Source: Thiotrichaceae bacterium (GTDB lineage: Bacteria > Pseudomonadota > Gammaproteobacteria > Beggiatoales > Beggiatoaceae). Taken from it: a stretch of DNA of 64,000 bases. The notes under the pieces were generated by a model. That model saw nothing but the letters and a program-made list of their open reading frames with translations, ran no database searches and had not been told where the DNA came from. Below, piece after piece: positions 46,769-55,884 of this stretch. Each line of letters opens with the position of its first letter. Positions within the stretch are counted from its first letter, which is position 1. Location: assembly GCA_026991885.1 (NCBI GenBank), contig JALXAQ010000238.1, positions 36,232 through 100,231 of the forward strand. Direction: 5' to 3'. The position numbers and the translations under genes are program-made.

Positions 46769-47836
46769 ATGCCACCACGGATGCCCATAGAAAGCGGTGT
46801 GCCCGATCCGTTCCAATATATGCACCCAGTTATGACGAAAAATTATGGTGCCTGGAAATATCATGAGCGCCCACGTCCCGGTGTCTTGTGCCACACTGCG
46901 AAAACTGGCGATCAAATTTGGACAGTACGTGCCGGCACTCAGCGGCAAATGGATTTGTACACCATTCGCAAACTCTGTGATATTGCGGACGAGTACGCTG
47001 ATGGTTATTTTCGCTTTACCATTCGCAGCAACATTGAATTTATGGTTGCTGATGAGAGCAAAGTGCAGCCGCTGATTGACAAACTGCTGTCTGAAGGATT
47101 CCCCGTTGGCGGTACGGGACCCTCGGTGAGTATGATTGCCCACACGCAGGGCTGGTTACATTGTGATATTCCTGCCTCTGATGCCTCTGGTGTTGTGAAA
47201 TCCTTAATGGATGAATTGCATGAGGAATTTATCCAGGAAGATATGCCCAACCGGGTACATATCACCACCTCTTGCTGTCAAATCAACTGTGGCGGACAAG
47301 GCGACATCGCTATTAATATCCAACACACTAAACCGCCCAAGATTAACCATGATTTGGTCGCCAATGTGTGTGAACGTCCCACCGTTGTTGCACGCTGTCC
47401 CGTAGCCGCTATCCGTCCGGCTCTGGTCAATGGCAAACCCTCATTGGAAGTGGATGAAAAGAAATGTATCTGCTGTGGGGCTTGTTATCCGCCCTGTCCG
47501 CCTATGCAAATCAATGATCCAGAGCATTCCAAACTCGCTGTTTGGGTTGGTGGTAATCACTCCAATGCCCGCAGTAAGCCAACATTCCAAAAACTCGTTG
47601 CCGCTGGGATTCCAAACAATCCACCTCGCTGGCCCGAAGCCGCAGGCGTTGTCAAAAACATCCTGAACGTCTACAAAAAAGATGCCAAAGATTGGGAACG
47701 TCTCTCTGACTGGGTAGCGCGAATTGGTTGGCCTCGTTTTTTTGAGTTAACCGAGCTACCGTTTACTAAGTTCCATATTGACAATTGGCGCGGCGCACGT
47801 CGCAGCTTAAATTCCTCAACACACATTCGTTTTTAA
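46769..47836 (+). CDS. dsrB: Reverse dissimilatory sulfite reductase beta subunit
   Basis: A 355-residue protein; ATG 46769 follows TAGGAGG, while the frame extends further upstream without homology. HITTSCCQINCGGQGDI holds siroheme-cluster ligands and KKCICCGACYPPCPP a ferredoxin [4Fe-4S]. LRMF-like substrate surface residues lie in FRFTIRSNIEFMV. It forms alpha2beta2 with DsrA. Uninterrupted, unlike dsrA. Confidence 0.97.
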   Translation: MPPRMPIESGVPDPFQYMHPVMTKNYGAWKYHERPRPGVLCHTAKTGDQIWTVRAGTQRQMDLYTIRKLCDIADEYADGYFRFTIRSNIEFMVADESKVQPLIDKLLSEGFPVGGTGPSVSMIAHTQGWLHCDIPASDASGVVKSLMDELHEEFIQEDMPNRVHITTSCCQINCGGQGDIAINIQHTKPPKINHDLVANVCERPTVVARCPVAAIRPALVNGKPSLEVDEKKCICCGACYPPCPPMQINDPEHSKLAVWVGGNHSNARSKPTFQKLVAAGIPNNPPRWPEAAGVVKNILNVYKKDAKDWERLSDWVARIGWPRFFELTELPFTKFHIDNWRGARRSLNSSTHIRF

Positions 47837-47919
47837 CCGGATGTACAAATTTCACGACAGACGGGGTTGCCAAAACTCCGCCGGTCGATCGAGGTACTAT
47901 TTAGGGGGGAATTCACACA

Positions 47920-48312
47920 ATGAAGTTTGGTATTTTGGTCAATGAAGGCCCGTATCAACATCAAGCCTCTGATTCTGCTTATCAGTTTACTAAAGCAGCC
48001 TTAGAGAAAGGACACTCGATTTATCGGGTTTTTTTCTATCATGATGGGGTTAATAATGGGTCGCGCTTAACGGTGCCACCCCAAGATGATCGTCATATTG
48101 TTAACCGTTGGTCGGACTTAGCTAAAGAACATAACCTTGATTTAGTTCTGTGTATAGCCGCAGCGCAACGACGTGGCATGTTAGATGAGAATGAAGCCAA
48201 ACGCCAAGGCAAAGATGCAAATAATATTGCCGAAGGATTTCGCATTTCTGGTTTAGGCCAACTCATCGAAGCCGGCATACAATCGGAGCGTTTGGTCGTC
48301 TTTGGAGACTGA
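47920..48312 (+). CDS. dsrE: Sulfurtransferase DsrE
   Basis: 130 residues, exactly the length of Allochromatium DsrE. The active cysteine is Cys78 in LDLVLCIAAAQRRGM. With DsrF and DsrH it forms a hexamer that passes persulfide sulfur to DsrC; this trio marks the oxidative version of the pathway. Confidence 0.96.
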   Translation: MKFGILVNEGPYQHQASDSAYQFTKAALEKGHSIYRVFFYHDGVNNGSRLTVPPQDDRHIVNRWSDLAKEHNLDLVLCIAAAQRRGMLDENEAKRQGKDANNIAEGFRISGLGQLIEAGIQSERLVVFGD

Positions 48313-48330
48313 TGAGGAGAGCATAATAAG

Positions 48331-48711
48331 ATGGAAGACGAAGTAATCAAAAAATTCTTGTATGTGAACCGCAAAGCACCTTATGGCACCATCTATGCGT
48401 TAGAATCGCTAGAAGTGGTGCTGATTGGTGCCGCGTTTGACCAAGATGTCAGTTTGGCCTTTATTGATGATGGCGTTTATCAACTCAAGAAAGGTCAACA
48501 AACCTCAGTCTCTTCGGGGATTGGTATGAAGGATTTCTCTAAAACTTACCGCGCCCTTGAGGGTTATGATGTAGAAAAACTCTATGTCGATAAAAAATCT
48601 ATGGAAGAACGCGGATTGACTGTAGATGATTTGCTTGTGGACGTAGAAGTTTTAGACGATGCACAAATGGCTGAATTGATGGAACAACAAGACGTTGTTT
48701 TAAGTTTCTAG
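48331..48711 (+). CDS. dsrF: DsrF (TusC-like)
   Basis: A 126-residue protein of the DsrE/F fold: FLYVNRKAPYGTIYALESLEVVLIGAAFDQDVSLAFIDDGV is family-typical when read as a unit. It contains no cysteine, as expected for the structural DsrF subunit. It is 18 nt after dsrE. Confidence 0.95.
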   Translation: MEDEVIKKFLYVNRKAPYGTIYALESLEVVLIGAAFDQDVSLAFIDDGVYQLKKGQQTSVSSGIGMKDFSKTYRALEGYDVEKLYVDKKSMEERGLTVDDLLVDVEVLDDAQMAELMEQQDVVLSF

Positions 48712-48724
48712 GCGGGAGGATTGC

Positions 48725-49030
48725 ATGACATTACATACTGTGAATAAATCACCGTTTGATAAAAATTCGTTGGAAAATTGTTTGCGTTTTGCCCGCCAAG
48801 GTCATAATATTTTGTTGTTTGAAGATGGCGTTTATGGCGCACTCAAAGGTACACGCTTTGAAGGCCTTATCACTGAGGGTTTGAAAAGCTACAATATCTA
48901 CGTTCTTGAGCCAGATGTTGAAGCGCGTGGCATGAGGGCAGATAATGTCGTTGATGGCATAAAGACGGTCGATTATGCCGGCTTTGTTGATTTGGCGGCG
49001 GAAAGTAAAAGGGTACAGCCTTGGTTGTAA
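48725..49030 (+). CDS. dsrH: DsrH (TusB-like)
   Basis: A 101-residue protein. The conserved cysteine is Cys19 (SLENCLRFARQGHNILLFED), corresponding to the Cys20 position known in the family. Third subunit of DsrEFH. Preceded by GGGAGG. Confidence 0.95.
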   Translation: MTLHTVNKSPFDKNSLENCLRFARQGHNILLFEDGVYGALKGTRFEGLITEGLKSYNIYVLEPDVEARGMRADNVVDGIKTVDYAGFVDLAAESKRVQPWL

Positions 49031-49079
49031 AGCGTTACAAAAAATACAGACTTATCTTAATATAAGAGGATGATACATA

Positions 49080-49415
49080 ATGGCAACAATTGAAGTCAAC
49101 GGTAAAAGCATTGAGCTCGATGAAGAAGGCTACTTGACGAATCTGGGTGAGTGGACTGAAGAGGCTGCCACAATCTTGGCGTCTCAAGATGAAATGGAAC
49201 TCACCGAGAATCATTGGGAAGTCATTCGCTTTCTGCGTGACTACTACGATGAGTACCAAATCGCACCAGCAGTACGGGTGCTGACTAAGGCCATCGGGAA
49301 AAAATTGGGGAAAGATAAAGGCAACAGCAAGTACTTGTACGAGTTGTTCCCTTATGGCCCTGCTAAACAAGCCTGCCGTTTCGCCGGTTTACCGAAACCA
49401 ACTGGCTGCATCTAA
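49080..49415 (+). CDS. dsrC: Sulfur carrier protein DsrC
   Basis: 111 residues ending ACRFAGLPKPTGCI. The two redox cysteines are Cys99 and the penultimate Cys110, separated by ten residues, as in true DsrC. It carries a persulfide from DsrEFH to DsrAB, forming the DsrC trisulfide or sulfite-releasing substrate. A hairpin follows the stop (49427-49470), which could allow high dsrC expression. Confidence 0.97.
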   Translation: MATIEVNGKSIELDEEGYLTNLGEWTEEAATILASQDEMELTENHWEVIRFLRDYYDEYQIAPAVRVLTKAIGKKLGKDKGNSKYLYELFPYGPAKQACRFAGLPKPTGCI

Positions 49416-49426
49416 CACCTAAATTG

Positions 49427-49470
49427 CCCTCACCCTGCCCTCCTGGATTAGAGGAGTAGGGGTGAGGGGG
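49427..49470. repeat. CCCTCACCC hairpin between dsrC and dsrM
   Basis: Arms CCCTCACCC-CCCTCcT / aGGAG-GGGGTGAGGG flank a short loop. It is a common type of intergenic palindrome. Placed inside the operon, it could reduce read-through to dsrM or protect the dsrEFHC message from 3' decay. Confidence 0.8.
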
Positions 49471-49484
49471 ACGAGGATGTATTT

Positions 49485-50225
49485 ATGGGATTCTGGACTG
49501 CGTTTTACGCACTCTCATTTTATCTAGCAACCCTGATTTTAGTGGGTGGATTGGCCTCTAAAATTTATCAATACGCAAAAACGCCCGCCCCTTTGAAAGT
49601 ACCCACCATGCCTGCTCCCTTGACAAGAAGTGGAGTCGTATTGCGTGTGCTGAGCGAAGTTGTATTATTTCGCAGCTTGTTTAGAGCGAATAAATGGATT
49701 TGGCTATTTGGTATGATGTTTCATGGGGCTTTGTGGGTCGTTCTGTTGCGCCATCTGCGCTATTTCACTGAGCCTGTCTGGTCTTGGGTTGTATTGGTAC
49801 AACCCTTTGGGAAATATGGCGGATTTGTCATGTTGATTGGTTTGCTTGGTTTACTGGCACGACGTATATTTGTTGAACGGATACGTTATATCAGTAATCC
49901 ATCTGACTATCTCATGCTCATTTTGCTGCTTGTGATTGGTGGCAGTGGCATCATGATGAGTTTTGTCTTGCCGACTGATATTGTCCAATTTAAAGCTTTC
50001 ATGCTGGGCGTGATGTATTTTAACTGGCAAGCTATTCCAACTGATGGCATTTTATTGCTACATCTTGCTGCTGTCATACTACTCATGATTATTTTCCCAA
50101 TTAGCAAGTTGCTACATGCGCCAGGCGTCTTTTTTAGCCCGGGTCGCAATCAAGTGGATAATTCACGGGAAAAACGTCACATTGCCCCATGGGCAGTTAA
50201 ATTGGAAACCAAGCCGAATAGTTAA
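49485..50225 (+). CDS. dsrM: DsrM, membrane cytochrome b subunit
   Basis: A 246-residue NarI-like protein with five TM helices, including FYLATLILVGGLASKIY, IWLFGMMFHGALWVVLLRHL and LLHLAAVILLMIIFPISKLLH. Paired His in FHGALWVVLLRH and LLHLA...KLLH fit haem b ligation. It is part of the DsrMKJOP complex linking DsrC redox to quinone. Slightly shorter than DsrM forms with a longer C-terminus. Confidence 0.95.
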   Translation: MGFWTAFYALSFYLATLILVGGLASKIYQYAKTPAPLKVPTMPAPLTRSGVVLRVLSEVVLFRSLFRANKWIWLFGMMFHGALWVVLLRHLRYFTEPVWSWVVLVQPFGKYGGFVMLIGLLGLLARRIFVERIRYISNPSDYLMLILLLVIGGSGIMMSFVLPTDIVQFKAFMLGVMYFNWQAIPTDGILLLHLAAVILLMIIFPISKLLHAPGVFFSPGRNQVDNSREKRHIAPWAVKLETKPNS

Positions 50226-50234
50226 GGAGGGTCT

Positions 50235-51737
50235 ATGGCTAAAGCGAATTTTGAGACACCCGCATTCAGACCCTATCCGGTCATACCCATTCTTAAACCG
50301 GGCGTGATGAAGGGGGATGGACCCTTTGTCGCTAAACCGGCGATGCAAGAAGCATTAGGCTATCCGGGAGAGTTGGTGGACAATTGGCAAGAAGTTGCCA
50401 TTGAAAAAATGGGCGATTTACTGACAAAATATCGTTCATTGCGCGTCTATTTGGATGTCTGTGTCAAATGCGGGGCTTGTACTGATAAGTGCCATTATAT
50501 GATAGGCACCCAAGACCCGAAAAATATGCCCGTTGCCCGGCAAGATTTATTGCGGCAAGTCTATCGCCGTTATTTTACCTTTGCTGGTAAATGGTTTCCC
50601 AAATTGGTGGGCGCGAAAGAGCTGACAAAAGATGTGCTTGATGATTGGTATAACTACTATCATCAGTGTTCGCAATGTCGTCGCTGCTCGGTGTATTGCC
50701 CTTATGGGATAGACACGGCTGAGATTTCAATGGCAGCCCGTGAAATTTTGGACAGTGTCGGCAAAGGTCAGAAATACTGTAATGAAATTATTGCTAAAGT
50801 CTATAAAATTGGTAACAATTTAGGACTACCAGAACCGGCTTTGCGCGATACTTTAGAGGGTTTAGAAGAGGATATTAAGGATGAGACGGGCGTAGATGTG
50901 CGCTTGCCCTTGGATGAGGAAGGGGCAGAAGTGCTTTTAATCACGCCATCAGCAGACTTTTTTGCTGAACCGCATATTGATGGTTTAATTGGGTATGCAA
51001 AAGTCTTTCATCAGATGGGGATTTCTTGGACGCTGAGTTCTCATGCCTCAGAGGCGGCTAATTTTGGCATGTTTATCGGCAGTTATGAAAACATGCGTCG
51101 AGTATCGCTGCGTATCCGTGAGGCGGCGATCGATCTGAAAGTGAAGCGCCTCATCTTTGGCGAATGTGGACATGCTTGGCGTGTAGCTTATAGCTTTTTG
51201 AATACCTTTGCGGGGCCATTTGATTTTCTCGATCAGCGCTATCCCATTCCGCAACATATCTGCGAATTTACTTATGATTTGATTCAAAAAGGTGCCTTAA
51301 AACTGGATAAATCGGCCAATGATCACCGTCGATTGACTTTCCACGACTCCTGTAATGTTGCACGGGCGAGCCGTATGGGCAATATGCCGGGCGGTCAATT
51401 TATAATCCCCCGTGAGATTATCAAAGCCTGTTGTAATCATTTTTACGATATGCCGGCAGATACCATTCACGATGAAACCTACTGTTGTGGTGGTGGCGGC
51501 GGTTTGTTGACGGACGATTTGATGGAAGTACGTGTGAAAGGGGCATTGCCGCGCATGGAAGCCTTGAAAGAGGTGGTTGATAATTTTGGTGTGACTCACA
51601 TGGCTGCGATTTGTGCGATTTGTAAGACCCAGTTTAGCAAAGTCTTACCTTATTATGGCTTTCAAATGGATCAAATCATTAGTGTTCATCAATTGGTTGG
51701 TGATGCCCTCGTCTTAAGTACTACTAATGAAATCTAA
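50235..51737 (+). CDS. dsrK: DsrK, HdrD-like iron-sulfur subunit
   Basis: A 500-residue protein. Two [4Fe-4S] motifs are CVKCGACTDKCHY and CSQCRRCSVYCPYG. The CCG-domain parts FGECGHAW, FHDSCNVARAS and TYCCGGGGGLL bind the special cluster that handles DsrC disulfide, as in heterodisulfide reductase HdrD. It starts after AAGGAGG. Confidence 0.97.
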   Translation: MAKANFETPAFRPYPVIPILKPGVMKGDGPFVAKPAMQEALGYPGELVDNWQEVAIEKMGDLLTKYRSLRVYLDVCVKCGACTDKCHYMIGTQDPKNMPVARQDLLRQVYRRYFTFAGKWFPKLVGAKELTKDVLDDWYNYYHQCSQCRRCSVYCPYGIDTAEISMAAREILDSVGKGQKYCNEIIAKVYKIGNNLGLPEPALRDTLEGLEEDIKDETGVDVRLPLDEEGAEVLLITPSADFFAEPHIDGLIGYAKVFHQMGISWTLSSHASEAANFGMFIGSYENMRRVSLRIREAAIDLKVKRLIFGECGHAWRVAYSFLNTFAGPFDFLDQRYPIPQHICEFTYDLIQKGALKLDKSANDHRRLTFHDSCNVARASRMGNMPGGQFIIPREIIKACCNHFYDMPADTIHDETYCCGGGGGLLTDDLMEVRVKGALPRMEALKEVVDNFGVTHMAAICAICKTQFSKVLPYYGFQMDQIISVHQLVGDALVLSTTNEI

Positions 51738-51760
51738 AGAGTTGCATGATTAGATAATCA

Positions 51761-51824
51761 ATAGACTTGTCCCTAAAAATTTTTTCAATTTCCATCAATA
51801 AAATTTATTTAGGGACAACTCTAA
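51761..51824. repeat. GTCCCTAAA inverted repeat between dsrK and dsrL
   Basis: AGACTTGTCCCTAAA and TTTAGGGACAACTCT arms are separated by about 30 nt. Partial matches occur at 9193-9215, 32407-32420 and 32470-32485, so this is another dispersed family. Confidence 0.75.
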
Positions 51825-51849
51825 TAAATAGTTGATAACAGGAGGAACG

Positions 51850-53835
51850 ATGTCCACCCAAGCACAAGAAGTGAGTACAACCAATCTCACAATACGCAAA
51901 TTTCAAGATGGCGATAATAAACACATGCCATGGAAGGATTATATTTTTCAAGCCAGTTGGAGCCACAAATGTCCGACTTATGTGCATCGCACTCCACCCT
52001 GTCAAGGTAGTTGTCCGTCGGGTGAAGATATACGCGGGTGGTTAGGCATAGTTCGCGGCATGGAAAAGCCACCTGAAGGTATGGACTGGCAAGAATATGC
52101 TTTTCTACGTTCGACTAATGCTAATCCCTTTCCATCAGTGATGGGACGTGTTTGTCCTGCTCCCTGTCAAACAGGGTGTAATCGCAATAAAGTTGAAGAT
52201 TTTGTGGGTATTAACGCCGTTGAACAGTTCATAGGCGATACTGCCCTAGAGAAAGATTATAAATTGGTACCGCCGGGTGAAGATACTGGCAAAACCGTTG
52301 CCATTATTGGCGGTGGTCCCGCCGGCTTATCGGCTGCTTATCAACTCCGCCGTCTCGGACATGCCTGTACCATATTTGATGATCATGCAGACTTGGGTGG
52401 CATGATGTTGTATGGCATTCCCGGCTATCGTACTCCCCGTGATATGCTCGCAGGCGAAATCAAGCGTATTACAGATATGGGGGTGGATTTGCGTCTCAAT
52501 ACGCGAGTCGGCAAAGATGTCAGCATTGAGGCTTTGGAAAAGGAATTTGATGGCATACTTTGGGCTATTGGCTGTAAATCAGGGCGCCCCTTGCCAGTGC
52601 CTGGTGCGGATGCGCCTAATTGTATTACAGGTGTGGATTTTCTCAGTGAGTTTAACCAGTCAAAAGTGCATTATGTGCCCAAGCGCGTGGTTGTCGTGGG
52701 TGGTGGTGACACGTCTATTGACGTTGCCTCAGTGGCGCGACGCTTAGGGCACAATTACATAGCCGAAGATGAAGTTAAAGATACTGGTCATGATAACGTT
52801 TCTGAGGGTTCAATACTCGGTTATGTGGCTCATGATGTTGCAGAATTGGGTGTCCGTGAAGGGGCAGAGGTGACATTGACCTCTCTATTTCCAATTGAAA
52901 ACATGACGGCGGCAGAACATGAAGTACAAGATGCTTTGCGCGAAGGGGTGGATATTCAAGGCAGTGTTATGCCACTCGAGGTGTTGCTAGATGATCGAGG
53001 ACGTGCCACGGGTTTAAAAATGGCAAAATGTACCCTCGATAAAAAAGGCATCCCGACGGCCATTCCCGATACGGAATATGTGATTGAAGCGGATTTAATC
53101 GTCTCTGCCATTGGGCAATACGGTAATTTAGAAGCCGGCTTAGAAGAACTGAACAATGGACGCGGTTTTATCGAGGCGGATCCCTTTTATCAAGTCAAGG
53201 GTCGTCCTGGTCATTTTGTGGCAGGGGATATTATCAGGCCACATTTGTTGACGACAGCCATTGGACAGGGTGCTATCGCGGCTGATACCATTGACCGCTA
53301 TCTGCAAAAGGCGGAGCAAGCCAAACGTCCTAAAGTGGATGTGCATCACTTTAATTTATTAGCCAAAATGCATGAGGCTGAGCTGGCACCTGAAGATTTT
53401 GTCGTCGAAGACCAAGGCGATCTGCGCGGCACTTCAGCCGCTAATTATGCTGTACATAATTATGAAGATCGAGCGGCCTTTGAAGTCATTTCGCCTGATG
53501 GCTTGTTTCTGGGGCATTTTTCCTATGAGGCACGCAAGCTACGCGAAGATATACCGGTCTCTGCGGATGAAGTATTAGGCCACTTTGGTGAGCGCATGAA
53601 AGGCTTGAATGATGAGCAGGCACAAACCGAGGCTAAGCGTTGTATGAGTTGCGGTATGTGCTTTGAGTGTGATAACTGCGTTATGTACTGCCCACAGGAG
53701 GCTGTGAAACGTACTCCGAAAAAAGAGGCGACGACAGGGCGTTATGTTTACACTGATTACAGTCGTTGTATTGGTTGTCATATTTGTGCGGATGTCTGTC
53801 CCACAGGCTATATTAGTATGGGTCTTGGTGAGTAA
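51850..53835 (+). CDS. dsrL: DsrL, NAD(P)H-dependent DsrAB partner oxidoreductase
   Basis: About 661 residues; ATG 51850 follows AGGAGGAACG. The N-terminal Cys-rich part (CPTYVHRTPPCQGSCPSG; CPAPCQTGCNRNKVE) is like the glutamate synthase small subunit. The FAD motif is AIIGGGPAGLSAAYQL and the NAD(P) motif VVGGGDTSIDVASVARRL. Two C-terminal [4Fe-4S] sites are CMSCGMCFECDNCVMYCP and CIGCHICADVCP. DsrL couples DsrAB to NAD(P) in sulfur oxidisers. Confidence 0.96.
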   Translation: MSTQAQEVSTTNLTIRKFQDGDNKHMPWKDYIFQASWSHKCPTYVHRTPPCQGSCPSGEDIRGWLGIVRGMEKPPEGMDWQEYAFLRSTNANPFPSVMGRVCPAPCQTGCNRNKVEDFVGINAVEQFIGDTALEKDYKLVPPGEDTGKTVAIIGGGPAGLSAAYQLRRLGHACTIFDDHADLGGMMLYGIPGYRTPRDMLAGEIKRITDMGVDLRLNTRVGKDVSIEALEKEFDGILWAIGCKSGRPLPVPGADAPNCITGVDFLSEFNQSKVHYVPKRVVVVGGGDTSIDVASVARRLGHNYIAEDEVKDTGHDNVSEGSILGYVAHDVAELGVREGAEVTLTSLFPIENMTAAEHEVQDALREGVDIQGSVMPLEVLLDDRGRATGLKMAKCTLDKKGIPTAIPDTEYVIEADLIVSAIGQYGNLEAGLEELNNGRGFIEADPFYQVKGRPGHFVAGDIIRPHLLTTAIGQGAIAADTIDRYLQKAEQAKRPKVDVHHFNLLAKMHEAELAPEDFVVEDQGDLRGTSAANYAVHNYEDRAAFEVISPDGLFLGHFSYEARKLREDIPVSADEVLGHFGERMKGLNDEQAQTEAKRCMSCGMCFECDNCVMYCPQEAVKRTPKKEATTGRYVYTDYSRCIGCHICADVCPTGYISMGLGE

Positions 53836-53837
53836 AT

Positions 53838-54275
53838 ATGAAAGTACGTCATTTACTAAGCACTTTAGGGATTGGTCTTTTATTAAGCCTGGGCATCAGT
53901 GCGAGTGATGAGCAGACAAAGAGTGGAGATGTGCCGAGACCTAATCCGCCTAAAGCTAAGGAAAATTTTTCTGCCGATCAAAAATGTGTTGAGCCGATTG
54001 AGATTATCCGCCGCAATCATGGTCATTTTCTCAAACATCATCGTGATGAGACCATGCACCGTGGTGTGCGTACCACACAACATAGTTTAGTCGCCTGCAT
54101 TAATTGTCATGTGACACAGGATGCTGCGGGAAATTATCCGAGTATCAAAGAAGGCTCTGAGCATTTTTGTCGTAGTTGCCACACTTACGCAGCTGTGAGC
54201 ATTGATTGTTTCCAATGTCATGCCAGTCAACCTGAGACAGAGTCGGAAGGAATGGCCAATTTATCAGTTCCTTAG
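53838..54275 (+). CDS. dsrJ: DsrJ, periplasmic triheme cytochrome c
   Basis: A 145-residue protein with an N-terminal export signal or anchor (1-20) and three CXXCH sites: CINCH, CRSCH and CFQCH. DsrJ characteristically has three haems with unusual axial ligation. It starts 2 nt after dsrL. In typical clusters dsrO follows at once; here 1.7 kb of other DNA intervenes. Confidence 0.95.
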   Translation: MKVRHLLSTLGIGLLLSLGISASDEQTKSGDVPRPNPPKAKENFSADQKCVEPIEIIRRNHGHFLKHHRDETMHRGVRTTQHSLVACINCHVTQDAAGNYPSIKEGSEHFCRSCHTYAAVSIDCFQCHASQPETESEGMANLSVP

Positions 54276-54571
54276 GGAACTTTTTCAACAAATATCCTCC
54301 CCGCCTGGTGGGAGGATATATATAGCAACAATCATTTTTTTCTCGTTCCCACTCGTCAAATCAATTTAATTAAATTAATATATTCGTCGGAAAACCTAGA
54401 GTTTAAACGTTTGCATTGAAATTTTTGTGTGTCTTTGACTTGCACTTCTTTTAATTTGCTTTTAAGATAGTGCTGCGTTGTTCCTCCCGTTCACGATCGG
54501 GGGGGGACCCGAAAAACAAAGCTAAACTTTGCATTCTTGTTGATTTATTTAATTTTTTTATGGAGAAAGTA
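54276..54571. other. Intergenic region after dsrJ with hairpin and CTCGTTCCCAC motif
   Basis: An inverted repeat at 54292-54319 (ATATCCTCCC / GGGAGGATAT) sits 20 nt after dsrJ and may terminate transcription. At 54342-54352 is CTCGTTCCCAC, whose inverse lies at 55929-55939 just before dsrO. No gene was identified. Confidence 0.7.
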
Positions 54572-55708
54572 ATGTCACTCGAACAACAACTCGAAGATTT
54601 TGCCCGACGAATGATTGATTATCATGGTTTTCTGTTCAATGAGGGTTTTGCCTGTCTTATTCCAGACATAGAACCCTTTTCTAGTGATGAAGGCTTATTT
54701 TTGTGGGGTTATTCCGAAAAGCGTCAGCGGTTTGAGACGAAGATTGAAAAGTTCCATACATCGTCCCGAATAGCGAGAATGGAGCAGATGGTCAAGGTGC
54801 CTGAAAAGGAATACAAGAAAATCCTTGCCGCCTCGATTCAGGGTTATTTGAAAGCTCTCAAGGGACTGGGGTTCAATGATATCGGCAAAGGTGTCAACCT
54901 GTTTGGTAGCAAGACGAAGATATACAATGTTCAGGGTGACGCTAAGCTGTTTGAGAACAATTTGGATGCTTTAAAGGAATTTGAAAAAATCATCCTTGAT
55001 AACCCGATTCTCAAATTCGCGGAAGATCTGGGCTATTTTGAAGTGAAAAATCGGGATAAGCTGGTATTCGACAGTGTTTTTGGTGGTCGTTCCGAGCCGC
55101 AGGTTAAAAAGCCAGTTAAAAAGGTGGCTGCTAAAAAGGAAAGGGCCCAAAAGGCGGAAAGGACCCAAAAGGCGGTAAGTAGCCAAAAGGCGGAAAGGAC
55201 CCAAAAGCCGGTAAGTACCAAAAAGACACGCCTTCTTTCCACTACCCCTCTTGGAGATAAGCTCAAAAAAATGGCGGCGAGCCAACCAGACTCCTCTCTC
55301 GACGGAGAGGCCAATAGGACAGCCTGGTCCAAGCAGGTTAATAGCTTGTATAAAAATGTTCAAACTTGGTTATCTGCTCACGCTAAAAGCGGGTACATTA
55401 GCTTCGACATTAATCCAATTCAGTTGGCTCAGGAAAATTTAGGCCACTATGAAATTGACTCACTTGAGTTGGATTTAGTGGGGGGGCATCAAGTCATATT
55501 CCAACCGGTTGAAATGAACATTTTAGGTGCCATTGGTCGGATTGATGTCTATCATCGTGGTTATAGTCCTCACAAGGTCATGCTGTTACTCGTTGATGAG
55601 GGTAAAAATAAGTTGAGCTGGAAATTATGGAAAAGCCTCAAAATGGGAGAGCAACAGGCTTTTAATAAGGGTGCGCTTGAGCAGCTGTTAAACCAGTGGA
55701 TTGACTAG
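54572..55708 (+). CDS. Hypothetical protein with Lys/Gln/Ala-rich linker, inserted between dsrJ and dsrO
   Basis: A 378-residue protein not recognised. ATG 54572 follows TGGAGAAAG. An N-terminal globular part (1-175) contains FSSDEGLFLWGYSEKRQRFE. A basic linker (about 180-235) contains alternating KAERTQK and KAVSSQK units. A C-terminal domain (about 255-378) includes ISFDINPIQLAQENLGHYEI and HKVMLLLVDEGKNKLSWKLW. There are no signal peptide, TM segments or Cys-rich motifs. Nothing ties it to sulfur metabolism. It has the same orientation as the dsr genes. Confidence 0.75.
   Translation: MSLEQQLEDFARRMIDYHGFLFNEGFACLIPDIEPFSSDEGLFLWGYSEKRQRFETKIEKFHTSSRIARMEQMVKVPEKEYKKILAASIQGYLKALKGLGFNDIGKGVNLFGSKTKIYNVQGDAKLFENNLDALKEFEKIILDNPILKFAEDLGYFEVKNRDKLVFDSVFGGRSEPQVKKPVKKVAAKKERAQKAERTQKAVSSQKAERTQKPVSTKKTRLLSTTPLGDKLKKMAASQPDSSLDGEANRTAWSKQVNSLYKNVQTWLSAHAKSGYISFDINPIQLAQENLGHYEIDSLELDLVGGHQVIFQPVEMNILGAIGRIDVYHRGYSPHKVMLLLVDEGKNKLSWKLWKSLKMGEQQAFNKGALEQLLNQWID
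55146..55222 (+). repeat. Short coding tandem repeats (CCAAAAGGCGGAAAG/GGTAAG units)
   Basis: CCAAAAGGCGGAAAGGA and CCAAAAGGCGGTAAGTA alternate with 18- to 21-nt periodicity, encoding the basic linker of the hypothetical protein. Such arrays expand and contract by slippage. Confidence 0.8.
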
Positions 55709-55750
55709 TACTTTGTCAAGATTAAATTGACGGTTAAATTGACGGATCAT

Positions 55751-55803
55751 GTAGGGTACGTCCCACGCACCCTTCAAAGCTTGGTGCGTGGGACGCACCC
55801 TAC
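55751..55803. repeat. GTAGGGTACGTCCCACGCACC inverted repeat
   Basis: 21-bp arms (one or two mismatches) surround an 11-nt loop. It shares the GTAGGGT terminus with 9133-9169 and is located 3' of the hypothetical gene, where it may terminate transcription. Confidence 0.9.
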
Positions 55804-55841
55804 AAAATTGACAGAGTACGAGTCACATCCAACGGCTAAAT

Positions 55842-55884
55842 AGGAGTCCAAGATTTATCTTGGCAAAGTTTGGACTCCTTTTAC
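55842..55884. repeat. GTCCAAG-family palindrome with extended stem
   Basis: GGAGTCCAA starts the unit and TTGGACTCC closes it, but the inner core is altered (GATTTATCTTGGCAAAG). It appears to be an element whose right arm was reformed by insertion of GCAAAGTT. Confidence 0.75.

Noticed and set aside
55033..55363. Minus-strand frames opposite the hypothetical gene's linker
   Set aside because: They are mirror images of the repetitive linker (LLGPFRLL units) with no start context.
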